Shown piece after piece: positions 7,405 through 15,602 of a stretch of DNA of 45,931 nt. The notes under the pieces are model-generated. The model did not search any database. It worked only from the letters and a program-made list of their open reading frames with translations, and was not told the DNA's origin. The first letter of the stretch is position 1. Every line of letters begins with the position of its first letter. Made by a program: the position numbers and the translations under genes. The DNA is from an uncultured Clostridia bacterium (GTDB taxonomy: Bacteria > Bacillota > Clostridia > TANB77 > CAG-508), in assembly GCA_934177795.1 (NCBI GenBank), contig CAKPPS010000010.1, positions 1 to 45,931 of the forward strand, in the 5' to 3' direction.

Positions 7405-8049
7405 TTATATAGATTTGTTTTTTGCAAAACATTCAATTCCCTTAATAATAGCATTTTTTTTAATTAATATTTTTCCATGTTCATTTAATTTATTCATAAA
7501 TATTTCAGAATGAGATATTAAAGTAGCAAAATCAGAAACTATAGAATAAAAAGAAATAATAGACTCATTTTTTATATTAATTTCTGAAAGTACAAGGAAA
7601 TATGTATTTTTATACAAATATAATGAAATGTATTTAGCTAGCTGTTTTAGTTTAATCTGATTAAAATCATTCAAACATATACATAAATCACAAAATTCTT
7701 CAAAATTAGCAAATTTGTATATAGATACTTTACTTTGAATATTTAATTCTGGTTGCTTTTTTTTAGGAGTAACTTTAATTTTTTTAGGTGGATTTTTTTG
7801 ATTTTCTATGTATTTAGTAATAGTAAAAACAAAAATACCATCAGGAGAAGAAAAAGCCTCTACTAAAAGTTTACAGCCTTCTGTATAAAAACCTACTTCT
7901 TTTTCAGCACGTAAAAGCATCTCTAAAAAAAGCTTTTGAGATTCAATAGGTTTCTCCATAATAGATTTACTATCTATATTATTCTCTTTTAAATCCTCAG
8001 CATTTATAATAATTCGAATCTTATCATCAGTAAGTTTTTCAATTTTCAT
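7405..8049 (-). CDS. mecA: Adaptor protein MecA
   Basis: The 214-residue protein opens with MKIEKLTDDKIRIIINAEDL, the conserved N-terminal substrate-binding domain of MecA. A charged, lysine/proline-rich linker near residues 88-100 leads to the C-terminal domain (YKFANFEEFCDLC...SLYLYKNTYFLVL), which binds the ClpC ATPase. MecA feeds substrates to ClpCP; in Bacillus these include ComK. No competence genes lie nearby, so here it is more probably a general adaptor. AAGGAGG lies 8 bases upstream of the ATG on the minus strand. The gene is convergent with the M23 gene and stands alone. Confidence 0.9.
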   Translation of the reverse strand: MKIEKLTDDKIRIIINAEDLKENNIDSKSIMEKPIESQKLFLEMLLRAEKEVGFYTEGCKLLVEAFSSPDGIFVFTITKYIENQKNPPKKIKVTPKKKQPELNIQSKVSIYKFANFEEFCDLCICLNDFNQIKLKQLAKYISLYLYKNTYFLVLSEINIKNESIISFYSIVSDFATLISHSEIFMNKLNEHGKILIKKNAIIKGIECFAKNKSI

Positions 8050-8292
8050 ATATAAGAAATCCTCCTTAAAATCTATTAATTATATTATACTACTAATAAC
8101 ATTATATTTAAATAGAAAATTTTTGGTAATAAAATATGAATAAAAAATTTTTTTTGAAACAGTAACAATATAACATATAAATATAAAAAAAGTAAAGGTT
8201 TTTACTTGAAAAAAATGTTAAATCAAGATATAATACTTTAAGTAAAAAATAAATAGCCGTAAGAAACGAAGGCGAAATGGGAGGAATAAAAA
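8050..8292. other. Divergent intergenic region between mecA and the DUF4321 gene
   Basis: 243 bases without a gene. The plus-strand promoter at 8206-8234 is clear. For mecA, a TATAAT-like box on the minus strand lies near 8088, but a matching -35 is weak. Confidence 0.5.
8206..8234 (+). promoter_or_regulatory. Promoter of the DUF4321-radC-mre operon
   Basis: TTGAAA (8206-8211), a 17-base spacer and a perfect TATAAT (8229-8234), followed by a leader of roughly 50 bases. No further strong promoter is seen before minC, so this one may drive the whole run. Confidence 0.75.
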
Positions 8293-8550
8293 ATGGCAAC
8301 AAAAGATAAAAATATATGGATATTAGTAATATTTATTCTATCAGGATTAGTAGTAGGAGGACTATTAGGAGAATTAGCAGCAAAAGTAGATTGGTTATGG
8401 TGGCTTTCATATAGTGAAACCTTCGGATTATCAGATCCAGTAGTATTAGATTTAAGTGTTGTAAAAATAACATTTGCTTTAATGTTTAAAATAAGTGTTG
8501 CAAGTATAGTAGGAATGTTATTAGCGATATTTGTATATAGAAAGGTTTAA
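8293..8550 (+). CDS. DUF4321 family small membrane protein
   Basis: 85 residues with two membrane helices (about 9-29 and 62-82) separated by a segment with WLWWLSYSETFGL. This matches the DUF4321 family, small proteins found just upstream of the radC-mreB cluster in many Clostridia, where function is unknown. GGGAGGA lies 7 bases before the ATG. It is the first gene of the operon, and radC starts within about 40 bases of its stop. The conserved position next to cell-shape genes hints at a role in envelope growth, but nothing in the sequence shows it. Confidence 0.8.
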   Translation: MATKDKNIWILVIFILSGLVVGGLLGELAAKVDWLWWLSYSETFGLSDPVVLDLSVVKITFALMFKISVASIVGMLLAIFVYRKV

Positions 8551-8587
8551 AATCTGGGGTAAAAACAAGTATGAAAGGAAGAAAAAT

Positions 8588-9295
8588 TTGTCTATAAAAA
8601 TTAAACAATTACCAGAAACAGAAAGACCTTATGAAAAATTAGAATTATATGGTGAAAAAGTATTATCAAATGCAGAATTATTAGCAATAATAATAAAATC
8701 TGGAATAAGAAATGAATCCTCTGTTACAATAGCTCAAAGAATTTTGAATTTAGATTCTAGCAAAAAGAACAATTTAGATTTCTTAAAAGAAATTACAATT
8801 GATGAATTAATGAAAATAAAAGGAATAGGAAAGGTAAAAGCAATTCAATTAAAAGCAGTTTGTGAACTATCAAAAAGAATGTCAACTCCAGTAAATTATC
8901 AAAAAGTAACAATAAGGGAACCAAAAGACATTGCAAACTTATTAATGGAAGAAATGAGATTAGAAAAAAATGAGATAGTAAAACTTTTAATTTTAAATAT
9001 AAAAAATGAAGTTATAAAAATAAAAGATATAGCAGTTGGGAATATAAACACAGTAAATATTTCAATGCAAGAAATATTAGTTGAACCAATAAAAATGCAA
9101 GCACCGAAAATAGTATTAGTTCATAATCATCCTAGTGGAAATCCAACACCAAGTGGAGCAGATATAGAATTAACTAAGAAAATATTTAATATGGCTAAAA
9201 TGTTTAATATAGAGTTAGTAGACCATATTGTTATCGGAAATAATACATTTTCAAGTATAAATTCGACTTTATTAACTAAAGATGGAAAAATATAA
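8588..9295 (+). CDS. radC: RadC family protein (JAB/MPN domain)
   Basis: A TTG at 8588, preceded by AAAGGAAG with a 6-7-base gap, gives the family's usual N-terminus (SIKIKQLPETERPYEKLELYG) and 235 residues. The in-frame ATG at 8531 lies inside the previous gene and has no ribosome site. A helix-hairpin-helix (LMKIKGIGKVKAIQLKA) comes first, then the JAB/MPN domain with its complete metal motif H179-N-H181 and D192 in HNHPSGNPTPSGAD. The name RadC is historical: a DNA-repair role is disputed and the substrate is unknown. Synteny DUF4321-radC-mreB is typical of Clostridia. Confidence 0.93.
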   Translation: MSIKIKQLPETERPYEKLELYGEKVLSNAELLAIIIKSGIRNESSVTIAQRILNLDSSKKNNLDFLKEITIDELMKIKGIGKVKAIQLKAVCELSKRMSTPVNYQKVTIREPKDIANLLMEEMRLEKNEIVKLLILNIKNEVIKIKDIAVGNINTVNISMQEILVEPIKMQAPKIVLVHNHPSGNPTPSGADIELTKKIFNMAKMFNIELVDHIVIGNNTFSSINSTLLTKDGKI

Positions 9296-9317
9296 TTTTG
9301 AAAGGAACAAAGAGAAT

Positions 9318-9503
9318 ATGAAATTTTTTACATTTGGATCAAAAGATATAGGGATAGATCTTGGAACAGCAAATTTATTAGTGACAGTTAAAGGAAAAGG
9401 AATAGTATTGAAAGAACCATCAGTAGTAGCAATAGATAGAAAAACAGGAAATATTTTAGCAACAGGAACAGAAGCAAAAGAAATGCTTCGGAAGAACACC
9501 TGA
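9318..9503 (+). CDS. mreB: Rod shape protein MreB, N-terminal part (frame broken at 9489)
   Basis: This frame encodes the first 57 residues of MreB: the phosphate-1 loop GIDLGTANLLV, then VVAIDRKTGNILATGTEAKEML. It then goes out of frame and stops at 9503. Expected MreB sequence continues as GRTPEQIKAVRPL, which is present in the +1 frame from 9490, so a single extra C at 9489 explains the break. The start at 9318 follows AAAGGA (9301-9306) with a longish gap; the ATG at 9282 lies inside radC. MreB is an actin-like filament that guides lateral wall synthesis and is usually essential in rods. A sequencing error, a true mutation or programmed frameshifting would all fit. Confidence 0.85.
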   Translation: MKFFTFGSKDIGIDLGTANLLVTVKGKGIVLKEPSVVAIDRKTGNILATGTEAKEMLRKNT

Positions 9504-10350
9504 ACAAATAAAAGCAGTTAGACCACTTAAAGATGGTGTTATTGCAGATTTTACAGCGACACAATTAATGTTAAAAAATATAATAGCAAAAGTAGGAAGA
9601 AAATATAATATAGGAAGACCTAGAGTTGTAGTAGGTGTACCTTCTGGAATAACAGAGGTAGAAGAAAGAGCAGTAGAAGAGTCTGTTCTTCAAGCTGGAG
9701 CAAAAGAAGTATATTTAATAGAAGAACCAATGGCAGCAGCAATAGGTGCTTCATTAGACGTAGGTGAACCTAGTGGAAATATAATAGTAGATATTGGAGG
9801 AGGAACTACAGAAGTAGCAGTAATATCCCTAGGGGGAATCGTTGTAAGCCATTCTTTAAGAGTAGCTGGAGATGAATTAGACGAAGATATAGTTAATTAT
9901 ATAAAAAGAGAAGAAAATTTAGCAATTGGAGAAACAACTGCAGAACAGATAAAAATGCAAATAGGATGTGCAATGCCATTAATGACGGAAATGACAATGG
10001 AAGTAAGAGGAAGAGATTTAGCTGATGGATTGCCAAGAAATATCACAGTCAATTCTGTACAAATAGAAGAAGCAATAAAAGAATCGATATCAAAAATTGT
10101 AGAAATTGTAAAGTTAACATTAGAAAAAACTCCACCAGAATTAGCATCAGATATTATGGAAAAAGGAATAGTCTTAGCTGGAGGAGGAGCACTTATTAAA
10201 AATTTAGATAAATTATTGAGCGGAGAAACAGGAATGCCAGTATATATAGCAGAAGAACCATTAGACTGTGTTGTTAGAGGAACTGGAAAAACATTAGAAG
10301 ATTTAGAAAGATTAAAAACAGTATTAATAAATGCTAGAAGAAAAAAATAA
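9490..10350 (+). CDS. mreB: Rod shape protein MreB, main part (frame resumes at 9490)
   Basis: From GGA at 9490 the frame reads GRTPEQIKAVRPLKDGVIADF and continues through the actin-fold motifs VGVPSGITEVEERAV, EEPMAAAIGA, DIGGGTTEVAVISLGG and the adenosine motif GIVLAGGGALIKNLD to the end. Joined to the 57 residues upstream it gives a 343-residue MreB, the normal family length, with no other lesion. If translation began afresh inside this part, the ATG at 9568 would be the first candidate, but it has no good ribosome site and would lack the phosphate-1 loop. mreC starts 17 bases after the stop. Confidence 0.93.
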   Translation, partial: GRTPEQIKAVRPLKDGVIADFTATQLMLKNIIAKVGRKYNIGRPRVVVGVPSGITEVEERAVEESVLQAGAKEVYLIEEPMAAAIGASLDVGEPSGNIIVDIGGGTTEVAVISLGGIVVSHSLRVAGDELDEDIVNYIKREENLAIGETTAEQIKMQIGCAMPLMTEMTMEVRGRDLADGLPRNITVNSVQIEEAIKESISKIVEIVKLTLEKTPPELASDIMEKGIVLAGGGALIKNLDKLLSGETGMPVYIAEEPLDCVVRGTGKTLEDLERLKTVLINARRKK

Positions 10351-10367
10351 GAAATTAGGAGTAGGAA

Positions 10368-11183
10368 ATGTATAAAAATAAAAAAGCTGAAATAGCGGGA
10401 ATTGTTATAACTATAATTATTTTAATATTAATAGTGGTATTTTCAAATTCAGATAGAGAAATTTCCTTTTTAGAAAATGCAGCAAGTAAACTAGTAATGC
10501 CAGTACAGAACGGTTTAACATATTTAAAGAACAAAATAAGTAGTAATGATACATTTTTTACAGATATAAATACTTTAAAAGAAGAAAACCAAGACCTAAA
10601 AAAGAAAAATAGTGAACTAGAGCAATCCCTAAGAGAATTAGAAAATATTAAATCCGAAAATGAAACTTTAAAAGAATACCTAGGATTGACTGAAAAATAT
10701 GGAGAATATAAAACAATACCAGCATATATAATCAATAAAGATATAAGTAATTATGCAAAAACAATAGTTATAAATGTTGGAAGTGATGATGGAATTAAAG
10801 AAAACATGACAGTTATTGCTGACCAAGGATTGGTAGGACATGTAGTATCAGTAACTAAAAATACAGCAAAAGTAACAACAATAGTAGATACTTCAAGTTC
10901 TGTTAGTTGTTCATTAAGTACTACAGAAGAAAGCGTTGTATGTAAGGGAACATTAGAAGAAGAATCAGCATTAAAAGCTATGTATATACCAGACGAAGAA
11001 GGTATAATACAAGGAGACAGTGTAGAGACATCTGGATTAGGAGGAATATATCCAAAAGGAATACATGTAGGAACAATTAAAAAAATAATGAACACAAAAA
11101 ATACTACAGACAGATATGCCATTGTTGAAACAGCAGTTGATTTTAATAAATTAGATACAGTATTAGTCATTACAAATAAATAG
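10368..11183 (+). CDS. mreC: Rod shape-determining protein MreC
   Basis: 271 residues: a short cytoplasmic start, one membrane helix (about 9-27), a coiled coil (about 64-105, LKEENQDLKKKNSELEQSLREL) and the two beta-barrel subdomains of MreC with NVGSDDGIKENMTVIADQGLVGHV and the late GIYPKGIHVGTI. It links the MreB filament to the wall-synthesis enzymes outside the membrane. GGAGTAGG precedes the ATG. Its position between mreB and mreD is the standard order. Confidence 0.93.
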   Translation: MYKNKKAEIAGIVITIIILILIVVFSNSDREISFLENAASKLVMPVQNGLTYLKNKISSNDTFFTDINTLKEENQDLKKKNSELEQSLRELENIKSENETLKEYLGLTEKYGEYKTIPAYIINKDISNYAKTIVINVGSDDGIKENMTVIADQGLVGHVVSVTKNTAKVTTIVDTSSSVSCSLSTTEESVVCKGTLEEESALKAMYIPDEEGIIQGDSVETSGLGGIYPKGIHVGTIKKIMNTKNTTDRYAIVETAVDFNKLDTVLVITNK

Positions 11184-11211
11184 TGAAGAACGGAAAGGAA
11201 TGAGAATAAAG

Positions 11212-11745
11212 ATGAAAAAAACAATAATAAATATACTTTTAATATTAACAACATTTATTATATATTTTTTACAGTCTAATTTTTTTAGTTGGTTCACTAT
11301 TTCAGGTGTAATGCCTAATTTATTTGTGATATATGTATTGTTTATAGGACTATTCTCTAATAGATTAACAGGAGTAATATATGGAGTAGTAATAGGAGCA
11401 ATATTAGATTTAGTAATAGGAACTAAAGTAGGAATATATTCATTTGGATTAGCGGTTATAGGATTTTTAGCGGCCACATTTGATAAAAATTTTTCAAAGG
11501 ATAGTAGAGCAACAATAATGTTTATGGTCTTAGGAGCAACTTTAACATTTGAAATAGGAATATATATATTAAATTATTTTGTATTGGGAATTAATGTAGA
11601 ATTAATTAATTTTATCAGAATTCTAGCAATTGAAATTATATACAATTTAATTATAGTTATAATATTATATCCATTAATACAAAAATGCGGATATGATATG
11701 GAACATGAATATAAGGGAAATAGAATTTTAACAAGATATTTCTAA
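11212..11745 (+). CDS. mreD: Rod shape-determining protein MreD
   Basis: Starting at the second ATG (11212) gives 177 residues; the ATG at 11200 directly abuts AAAGGA and is too close. The protein is almost entirely hydrophobic with five to six membrane helices (NILLILTTFIIYFLQSNFF, VIYVLFIGLF, and so on), as in MreD. It has the family's inner RLTGVIYGVVIGAILDLVIGTKVGIYSFGLAVIGFLAA stretch. It forms the membrane part of the elongasome with MreC, RodA and PBP2. Confidence 0.9.
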   Translation: MKKTIINILLILTTFIIYFLQSNFFSWFTISGVMPNLFVIYVLFIGLFSNRLTGVIYGVVIGAILDLVIGTKVGIYSFGLAVIGFLAATFDKNFSKDSRATIMFMVLGATLTFEIGIYILNYFVLGINVELINFIRILAIEIIYNLIIVIILYPLIQKCGYDMEHEYKGNRILTRYF

Positions 11746-11771
11746 GATAAAAATACAAGGAAGGTGAAGCC

Positions 11772-13916
11772 TTGAAGGGATTAAAATTTAGTAGAAAAAA
11801 TAAAAACACAAGTAATACAAATAAAAGTAATTTGAAATTAAGATATAATATATTAACAGCATTAACTTATTTAGTTGGAATAGTATTAATAATACAATTG
11901 TTTAATTTACAAATAGTACATGGAGCAGAATATAGAGAAGAATCTAATACAAGGTTAACTAGAGAAAGTACATTAGAGGCAGCAAGGGGACAAATATTAG
12001 ATAGAACAGGAACAGCACTAGTAAAAAATTCAACTAAATTTAGTTTAGAATTATATAAAACAAAAATAGATAATAGTAAATTAAATGAATCAATATTAAA
12101 TATTGTAAATTTATTAGAAAAATATCAAGTTAATTATGTAGATACATTTCCAGTAAAAATAAATCCTTATGAATTTACAATAAGTGATGAAAACTTAGAA
12201 AAATGGAAAAAAAATTACAGCTTAGATGCCGAAGCAACTGCGGAAGAAGCATTTAATAAATTTAAAGAAAAATATAGTATAGAAAATACTGATATATCAG
12301 AAGTTAGAAAAATAATGGCGATAAGATATGCAATAACAACAGTAGGATATAGTAGTACAAAGGCACTGCAAATTGCAGAAGATATTCCAAGGGAAGCAGT
12401 AGCAGAATTATCAGAAAATAGTGACAAATTTCCAGGTATAAATATTGTTACAAAACCAGTTAGACAATATACGTCAGGAACATTGGCTGCACATATTTTA
12501 GGATATGCTTCTAAGATAAGCTCAGAAGAATATGAAAAGAAAAAAAATCAATATAACCAAAATGATATTATTGGTAAATCAGGGATAGAGTATGTTTTTG
12601 AAGATTATCTAAAAGGAAAAAATGGTACAAAACAAATAGATATGGCTGTAGATGGAACAATAACTTCAGAATATACATCAAAAGAAGCGGTAGCAGGAAG
12701 TGATATAGTATTAACAATAGACTCAAAACTACAAAAAATAACAGAGGAAGCATTAGAATCTAATATAAAGAAAATAGCTTCAGGAGGTTTTGGAAAAGTA
12801 TATGATGCTAAAGCAGGTAGTTGTGTTGTTATGAATGTAAAAACAGGAGAAGTACTAGCAATGGCAAGTTACCCAACTTATGATCCATCAGACTTTGTTG
12901 GTGGTATTAGTAATGAAAATTGGAATAAATATAATCAAAATTCAGCTAAACCATTAATGAATAAAGCAGTACAAAATTCATATCCACCAGGTTCAGTATT
13001 TAAAATGGTTACAGCTATTGCAGGTTTGCAATCTGGTGCAATAACAAGAAATGAAATGATAAATGATACAGGTGTATATAAAAAATACAATTTATCTTGG
13101 CCTTGTTGGTATTATACAGATTTTCATAGAGGACATGGTAGACTAAATGTATCAGGGGCTATAGAAAAATCTTGTAACTATTTCTTCTATGAAACAGGAG
13201 ATAGAATGGGAATAGAAACTTTAGCTAAATATGCAAAATATTTTGGATTAGGAGTAAAAACAGGAATTCAGTTGCCAAGTGAGACATCAGGGGCAATGGC
13301 TACACCAGAATATGCTAAAACCGTAGGAGTTACATGGACAAAAGGACAAACTATTAATGCTTCTATAGGACAAGGTTTAGATTCATTTAGTCCATTACAA
13401 ATGGCGAAATATGTAAGTATGTTAGCAAATGGAGGAAAAAATATTGATGTAAGTATAGTAAAAGATGTTGTAAAGTCAGATGGTACAGCTACATCAACAG
13501 AAGAAATAAATAACTATGTTAATCAAAAACTCGGATTGCAAGACGAACAACAAGAAGACTTGCCTATAGATAAACAAAATTTAAATGCAATACTACAAGG
13601 TATGAAATCTGTTACAAGTGACACAACAGGAACCGCTTATGTAAGATTTAAAGATTTTGGAATAGAAGTTGGAGGAAAAACAGGTTCAGCAGAAGCTCCA
13701 AGTCAAAATGGAAAACAGATAGTACATGCATGGTTTGCAGGTTTTGCACCTTATGATGATCCAGAAATAGCAGTTGTTGTTATGGTAGAAAATGGAGGAC
13801 ATGGTAATTATACAGCAGAAGTAGTAAGAGATGTTATGGGAGAATATTTTGGAATGAATACCCAAGATGTACAAGAAGATATGAGTGCAATAAACTATAA
13901 TCAATCTTTTAGATAA
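11772..13916 (+). CDS. mrdA: Penicillin-binding protein 2 (class B transpeptidase of the elongasome)
   Basis: A TTG start at 11772 follows AAGGAAGGTGAAG and gives 714 residues. One membrane helix (about 28-48) is followed by the dimerisation/pedestal domain (ARGQILDRTG, then LAAHILGYASKIS). The transpeptidase domain has all three active-site motifs: S408-V-F-K, S467-C-N469 and K636-T-G. It cross-links new wall along the cylinder and is a beta-lactam target. Its place after mreBCD identifies it as the elongation PBP rather than a division PBP. The gap to mreD is 26 bases. Confidence 0.94.
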   Translation: MKGLKFSRKNKNTSNTNKSNLKLRYNILTALTYLVGIVLIIQLFNLQIVHGAEYREESNTRLTRESTLEAARGQILDRTGTALVKNSTKFSLELYKTKIDNSKLNESILNIVNLLEKYQVNYVDTFPVKINPYEFTISDENLEKWKKNYSLDAEATAEEAFNKFKEKYSIENTDISEVRKIMAIRYAITTVGYSSTKALQIAEDIPREAVAELSENSDKFPGINIVTKPVRQYTSGTLAAHILGYASKISSEEYEKKKNQYNQNDIIGKSGIEYVFEDYLKGKNGTKQIDMAVDGTITSEYTSKEAVAGSDIVLTIDSKLQKITEEALESNIKKIASGGFGKVYDAKAGSCVVMNVKTGEVLAMASYPTYDPSDFVGGISNENWNKYNQNSAKPLMNKAVQNSYPPGSVFKMVTAIAGLQSGAITRNEMINDTGVYKKYNLSWPCWYYTDFHRGHGRLNVSGAIEKSCNYFFYETGDRMGIETLAKYAKYFGLGVKTGIQLPSETSGAMATPEYAKTVGVTWTKGQTINASIGQGLDSFSPLQMAKYVSMLANGGKNIDVSIVKDVVKSDGTATSTEEINNYVNQKLGLQDEQQEDLPIDKQNLNAILQGMKSVTSDTTGTAYVRFKDFGIEVGGKTGSAEAPSQNGKQIVHAWFAGFAPYDDPEIAVVVMVENGGHGNYTAEVVRDVMGEYFGMNTQDVQEDMSAINYNQSFR

Positions 13917-13947
13917 TAGGTATTGTAGACAAGAAAGGAAGATAAAA

Positions 13948-14559
13948 GTGAAAAATTGCATAAGCATAAATTTGAAAAAAGACCAAATAATTATAAAAAT
14001 CATTGATGATGCAGAACAAAAGGACATAATAAATAATTTAAACAAAAAACTACCAGAACTAAAAAAAATGTATAAAGAAGAAAAAACTCCAATTGTGGTA
14101 AGTGGAAAAGTTTTAAAAAATAAAGAAATAGACGAAATTCAAGCAATAATAAAAAAACAAATTGATGTAGAAATAGACTTTGATATGCCGAAAACATTAG
14201 GACTATCAAGTATAAAAAGAACATTCAATCAAGAAATAGCAGTATCAGAAACAAAATTTCATAGAGGTTCATTAAGATCAGGACAAAAACTGGAAACAGA
14301 AGGAAGTATAGTAATATTAGGAGATGTTAATTCAGGAGCAGAAGTTATGGCATCAGATAATATAGTAGTACTAGGTGCGTTAAGAGGTTTAGCACATGCA
14401 GGCGCTAAAGGCAATATGCAAGCCATGATATCAGCAGGACTACTAGATACAGTACAAATTAGAATTGCAAATGTAATTAAAGAAATAGATAGAGATGAAG
14501 AGCCATTACATAAACAAGCTTATGTTAGCATAATAGATGGAGAAATTATTATAGAATAA
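13948..14559 (+). CDS. minC: Septum site-determining protein MinC
   Basis: A GTG start at 13948, behind AAAGGAAG, gives 203 residues. The N-terminal half is a poorly conserved alpha/beta domain (INLKKDQIIIKI..., which binds FtsZ in the family). The C-terminal half is the beta-helix with SLRSGQKLETEGSIVILGDVNSGAEVMASDNIVVLGALRGLAHAGAKGN, very typical of MinC. It blocks FtsZ ring assembly away from mid-cell when recruited by MinD. It ends the plus-strand run; minD and minE, often next in Clostridia, are not here. Confidence 0.93.
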   Translation: MKNCISINLKKDQIIIKIIDDAEQKDIINNLNKKLPELKKMYKEEKTPIVVSGKVLKNKEIDEIQAIIKKQIDVEIDFDMPKTLGLSSIKRTFNQEIAVSETKFHRGSLRSGQKLETEGSIVILGDVNSGAEVMASDNIVVLGALRGLAHAGAKGNMQAMISAGLLDTVQIRIANVIKEIDRDEEPLHKQAYVSIIDGEIIIE

Positions 14560-14562
14560 CAT

Positions 14563-14600
14563 AAGTTATGCACAGTATAATAGCAAAATGTGTATAACTT
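14563..14600. other. Inverted pair of DnaA-box-like sites between convergent genes
   Basis: TTATGCACA at 14566-14574 and TTATACACA on the minus strand (complement of 14589-14597) both fit TTATNCACA. They form the inner part of a 12-bp inverted repeat (14563-14574 with 14589-14600, one G-U). No T-run follows, so it is a poor terminator. It could be a DnaA or other protein site, or a plain hairpin. Confidence 0.35.
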
Positions 14601-14614
14601 AACCGAAAAGATAA

Positions 14615-14953
14615 CTATGTAAGCAATAATAATACTAATAATATAAATAACATATCATCTTTAACATCTTCCTTATAAAGAATAAATAATATAGATAAAA
14701 TAAGTAAATCATCTAAATATAGTTTTAGACCAGCAAATTCAATTACAGGTTTATCATTATCAGAAAAACCATTGAAGTTAATGTGAAAAGGTCCTAAAGA
14801 ATTATATGTAGATGATTTTTTATATTCTTGTTTTTCTTCTTTTTTTATTTCGTCTTGAATATTTTTTTTATCCATACTATTAGCTTTATTCATATAATTA
14901 AAATGATTATAAAAATTATTAGGGTAGTTATAAAAAGGAAATCTATTTATCAC
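14615..14953 (-). CDS. Conserved clostridial small protein with C-terminal hydrophobic segment
   Basis: A GTG at 14953, 7 bases after AAGGAG on the minus strand, gives 112 residues and overlaps the end of the upstream gene by 11 bases, so translation is probably coupled. The N-terminus is rich in Asn, Tyr and Phe, the middle is charged (DEIKKEEKQEYKK), and the end is a hydrophobic hairpin (LDDLLILSILFILYKEDVKDDMLFILLVLLLL) that looks membrane-bound. I do not recognise a named family. The pairing with the Asn/Ser-rich protein upstream is the main clue. Confidence 0.7.
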   Translation of the reverse strand: MINRFPFYNYPNNFYNHFNYMNKANSMDKKNIQDEIKKEEKQEYKKSSTYNSLGPFHINFNGFSDNDKPVIEFAGLKLYLDDLLILSILFILYKEDVKDDMLFILLVLLLLT

Positions 14954-15365
14954 TAGGGTTCTCCTTATTATCATTATTTTGATTAAGTAATTCCATAATA
15001 CTTGTCATATTGAGGATTTTAGAATATTGATCTAGTTTTCCTCTTTTTTCTTCTCTTAAATAAGGTTTTAAAGATTGAAGTAGATTAGAACGTGGGTCAG
15101 AAGAAGAATTCATTTTTTCAATAACAGATTTCATTTTCATCATTGTATCAATGTCAATATTGTTAAAATCAAAACCATTATTTGACTGAGAAGTATTAGA
15201 GTGGGAATTAGACTGTTGATTATTATTAGAATTATTATTCATTAAAGTAGAAAGATTTTTCATTGTATCTGGTGGAATTTGAGAAAGCAGTTCATTAATA
15301 TTACCATTATTAAGCATAGAACTAAGCTTATCCGTAGTATTTTTATCAAAATTAAAGTTATTCAA
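14943..15365 (-). CDS. Conserved clostridial Asn/Ser-rich protein of unknown function
   Basis: The TTG at 15365 is preferred because GAGGTGATT lies six bases upstream; the GTG at 15374 overlaps that ribosome site. The product has 140 residues: helical start (NFDKNTTDKLSSMLNNG), a low-complexity Asn/Ser/Gln tract around residues 45-65, then a conserved-looking end (IDTMMKMKSVIEKMNSSSDPRSNLLQSLKPYLREEKRGKLDQYSKILNM). The NDPR-type segment recurs in Bacillota proteins without assigned function. No signal peptide or membrane helix. First gene of a two-gene minus-strand operon. Confidence 0.7.
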   Translation of the reverse strand: MNNFNFDKNTTDKLSSMLNNGNINELLSQIPPDTMKNLSTLMNNNSNNNQQSNSHSNTSQSNNGFDFNNIDIDTMMKMKSVIEKMNSSSDPRSNLLQSLKPYLREEKRGKLDQYSKILNMTSIMELLNQNNDNKENPSDK

Positions 15366-15405
15366 AATAATCACCTCATCAGAAAATTATATCTATTTAT
15401 TTTAT

Positions 15406-15434
15406 ATTATATGCAGAAAGAAATAAAACTGTAA
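15406..15434 (-). promoter_or_regulatory. Promoter of the two-gene minus-strand operon
   Basis: On the minus strand, TTACAG (complement of 15429-15434), a 17-base spacer and TATAAT (complement of 15406-15411). The GCATATAATA context also loosely resembles a mother-cell sigma factor -10, but this is not decisive. Confidence 0.45.
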
Positions 15435-15535
15435 CAAAAATGTATTAAAAATTTAATAAAAAAATAATAGGTTTTCTCAAATGAGTTTCCCTAAAAGGAT
15501 TGATAATTCTAGCAAAAATTGGCAGGAAAAACATG

Positions 15536-15563
15536 TTGAAACTTGTTGAAAAATAATTATAAT
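15536..15563 (+). promoter_or_regulatory. Promoter of the first surface-protein operon
   Basis: TTGAAA (15536-15541), a 16-base spacer and TATAAT (15558-15563), 39 bases before the start codon. A TGTTGAAA direct repeat (15534-15541 and 15544-15551) covers the -35. Confidence 0.6.
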
Positions 15564-15602
15564 GAAATATATATAGATGTTTTTTAACGAGGAGGAATCT
15601 AC

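Noticed and set aside
8108..8302. 64-codon minus-strand frame upstream of the DUF4321 gene
   Set aside because: Low-complexity translation with no ribosome site, overlapping the operon promoter.
15425..15439. 15-base identity AAAACTGTAACAAAA upstream of A1 and of spoIIE (33935-33949) as a shared operator
   Set aside because: In the first place it covers the -35 of the minus-strand operon, and in such AT-rich DNA an A-rich match of this length is weak evidence.
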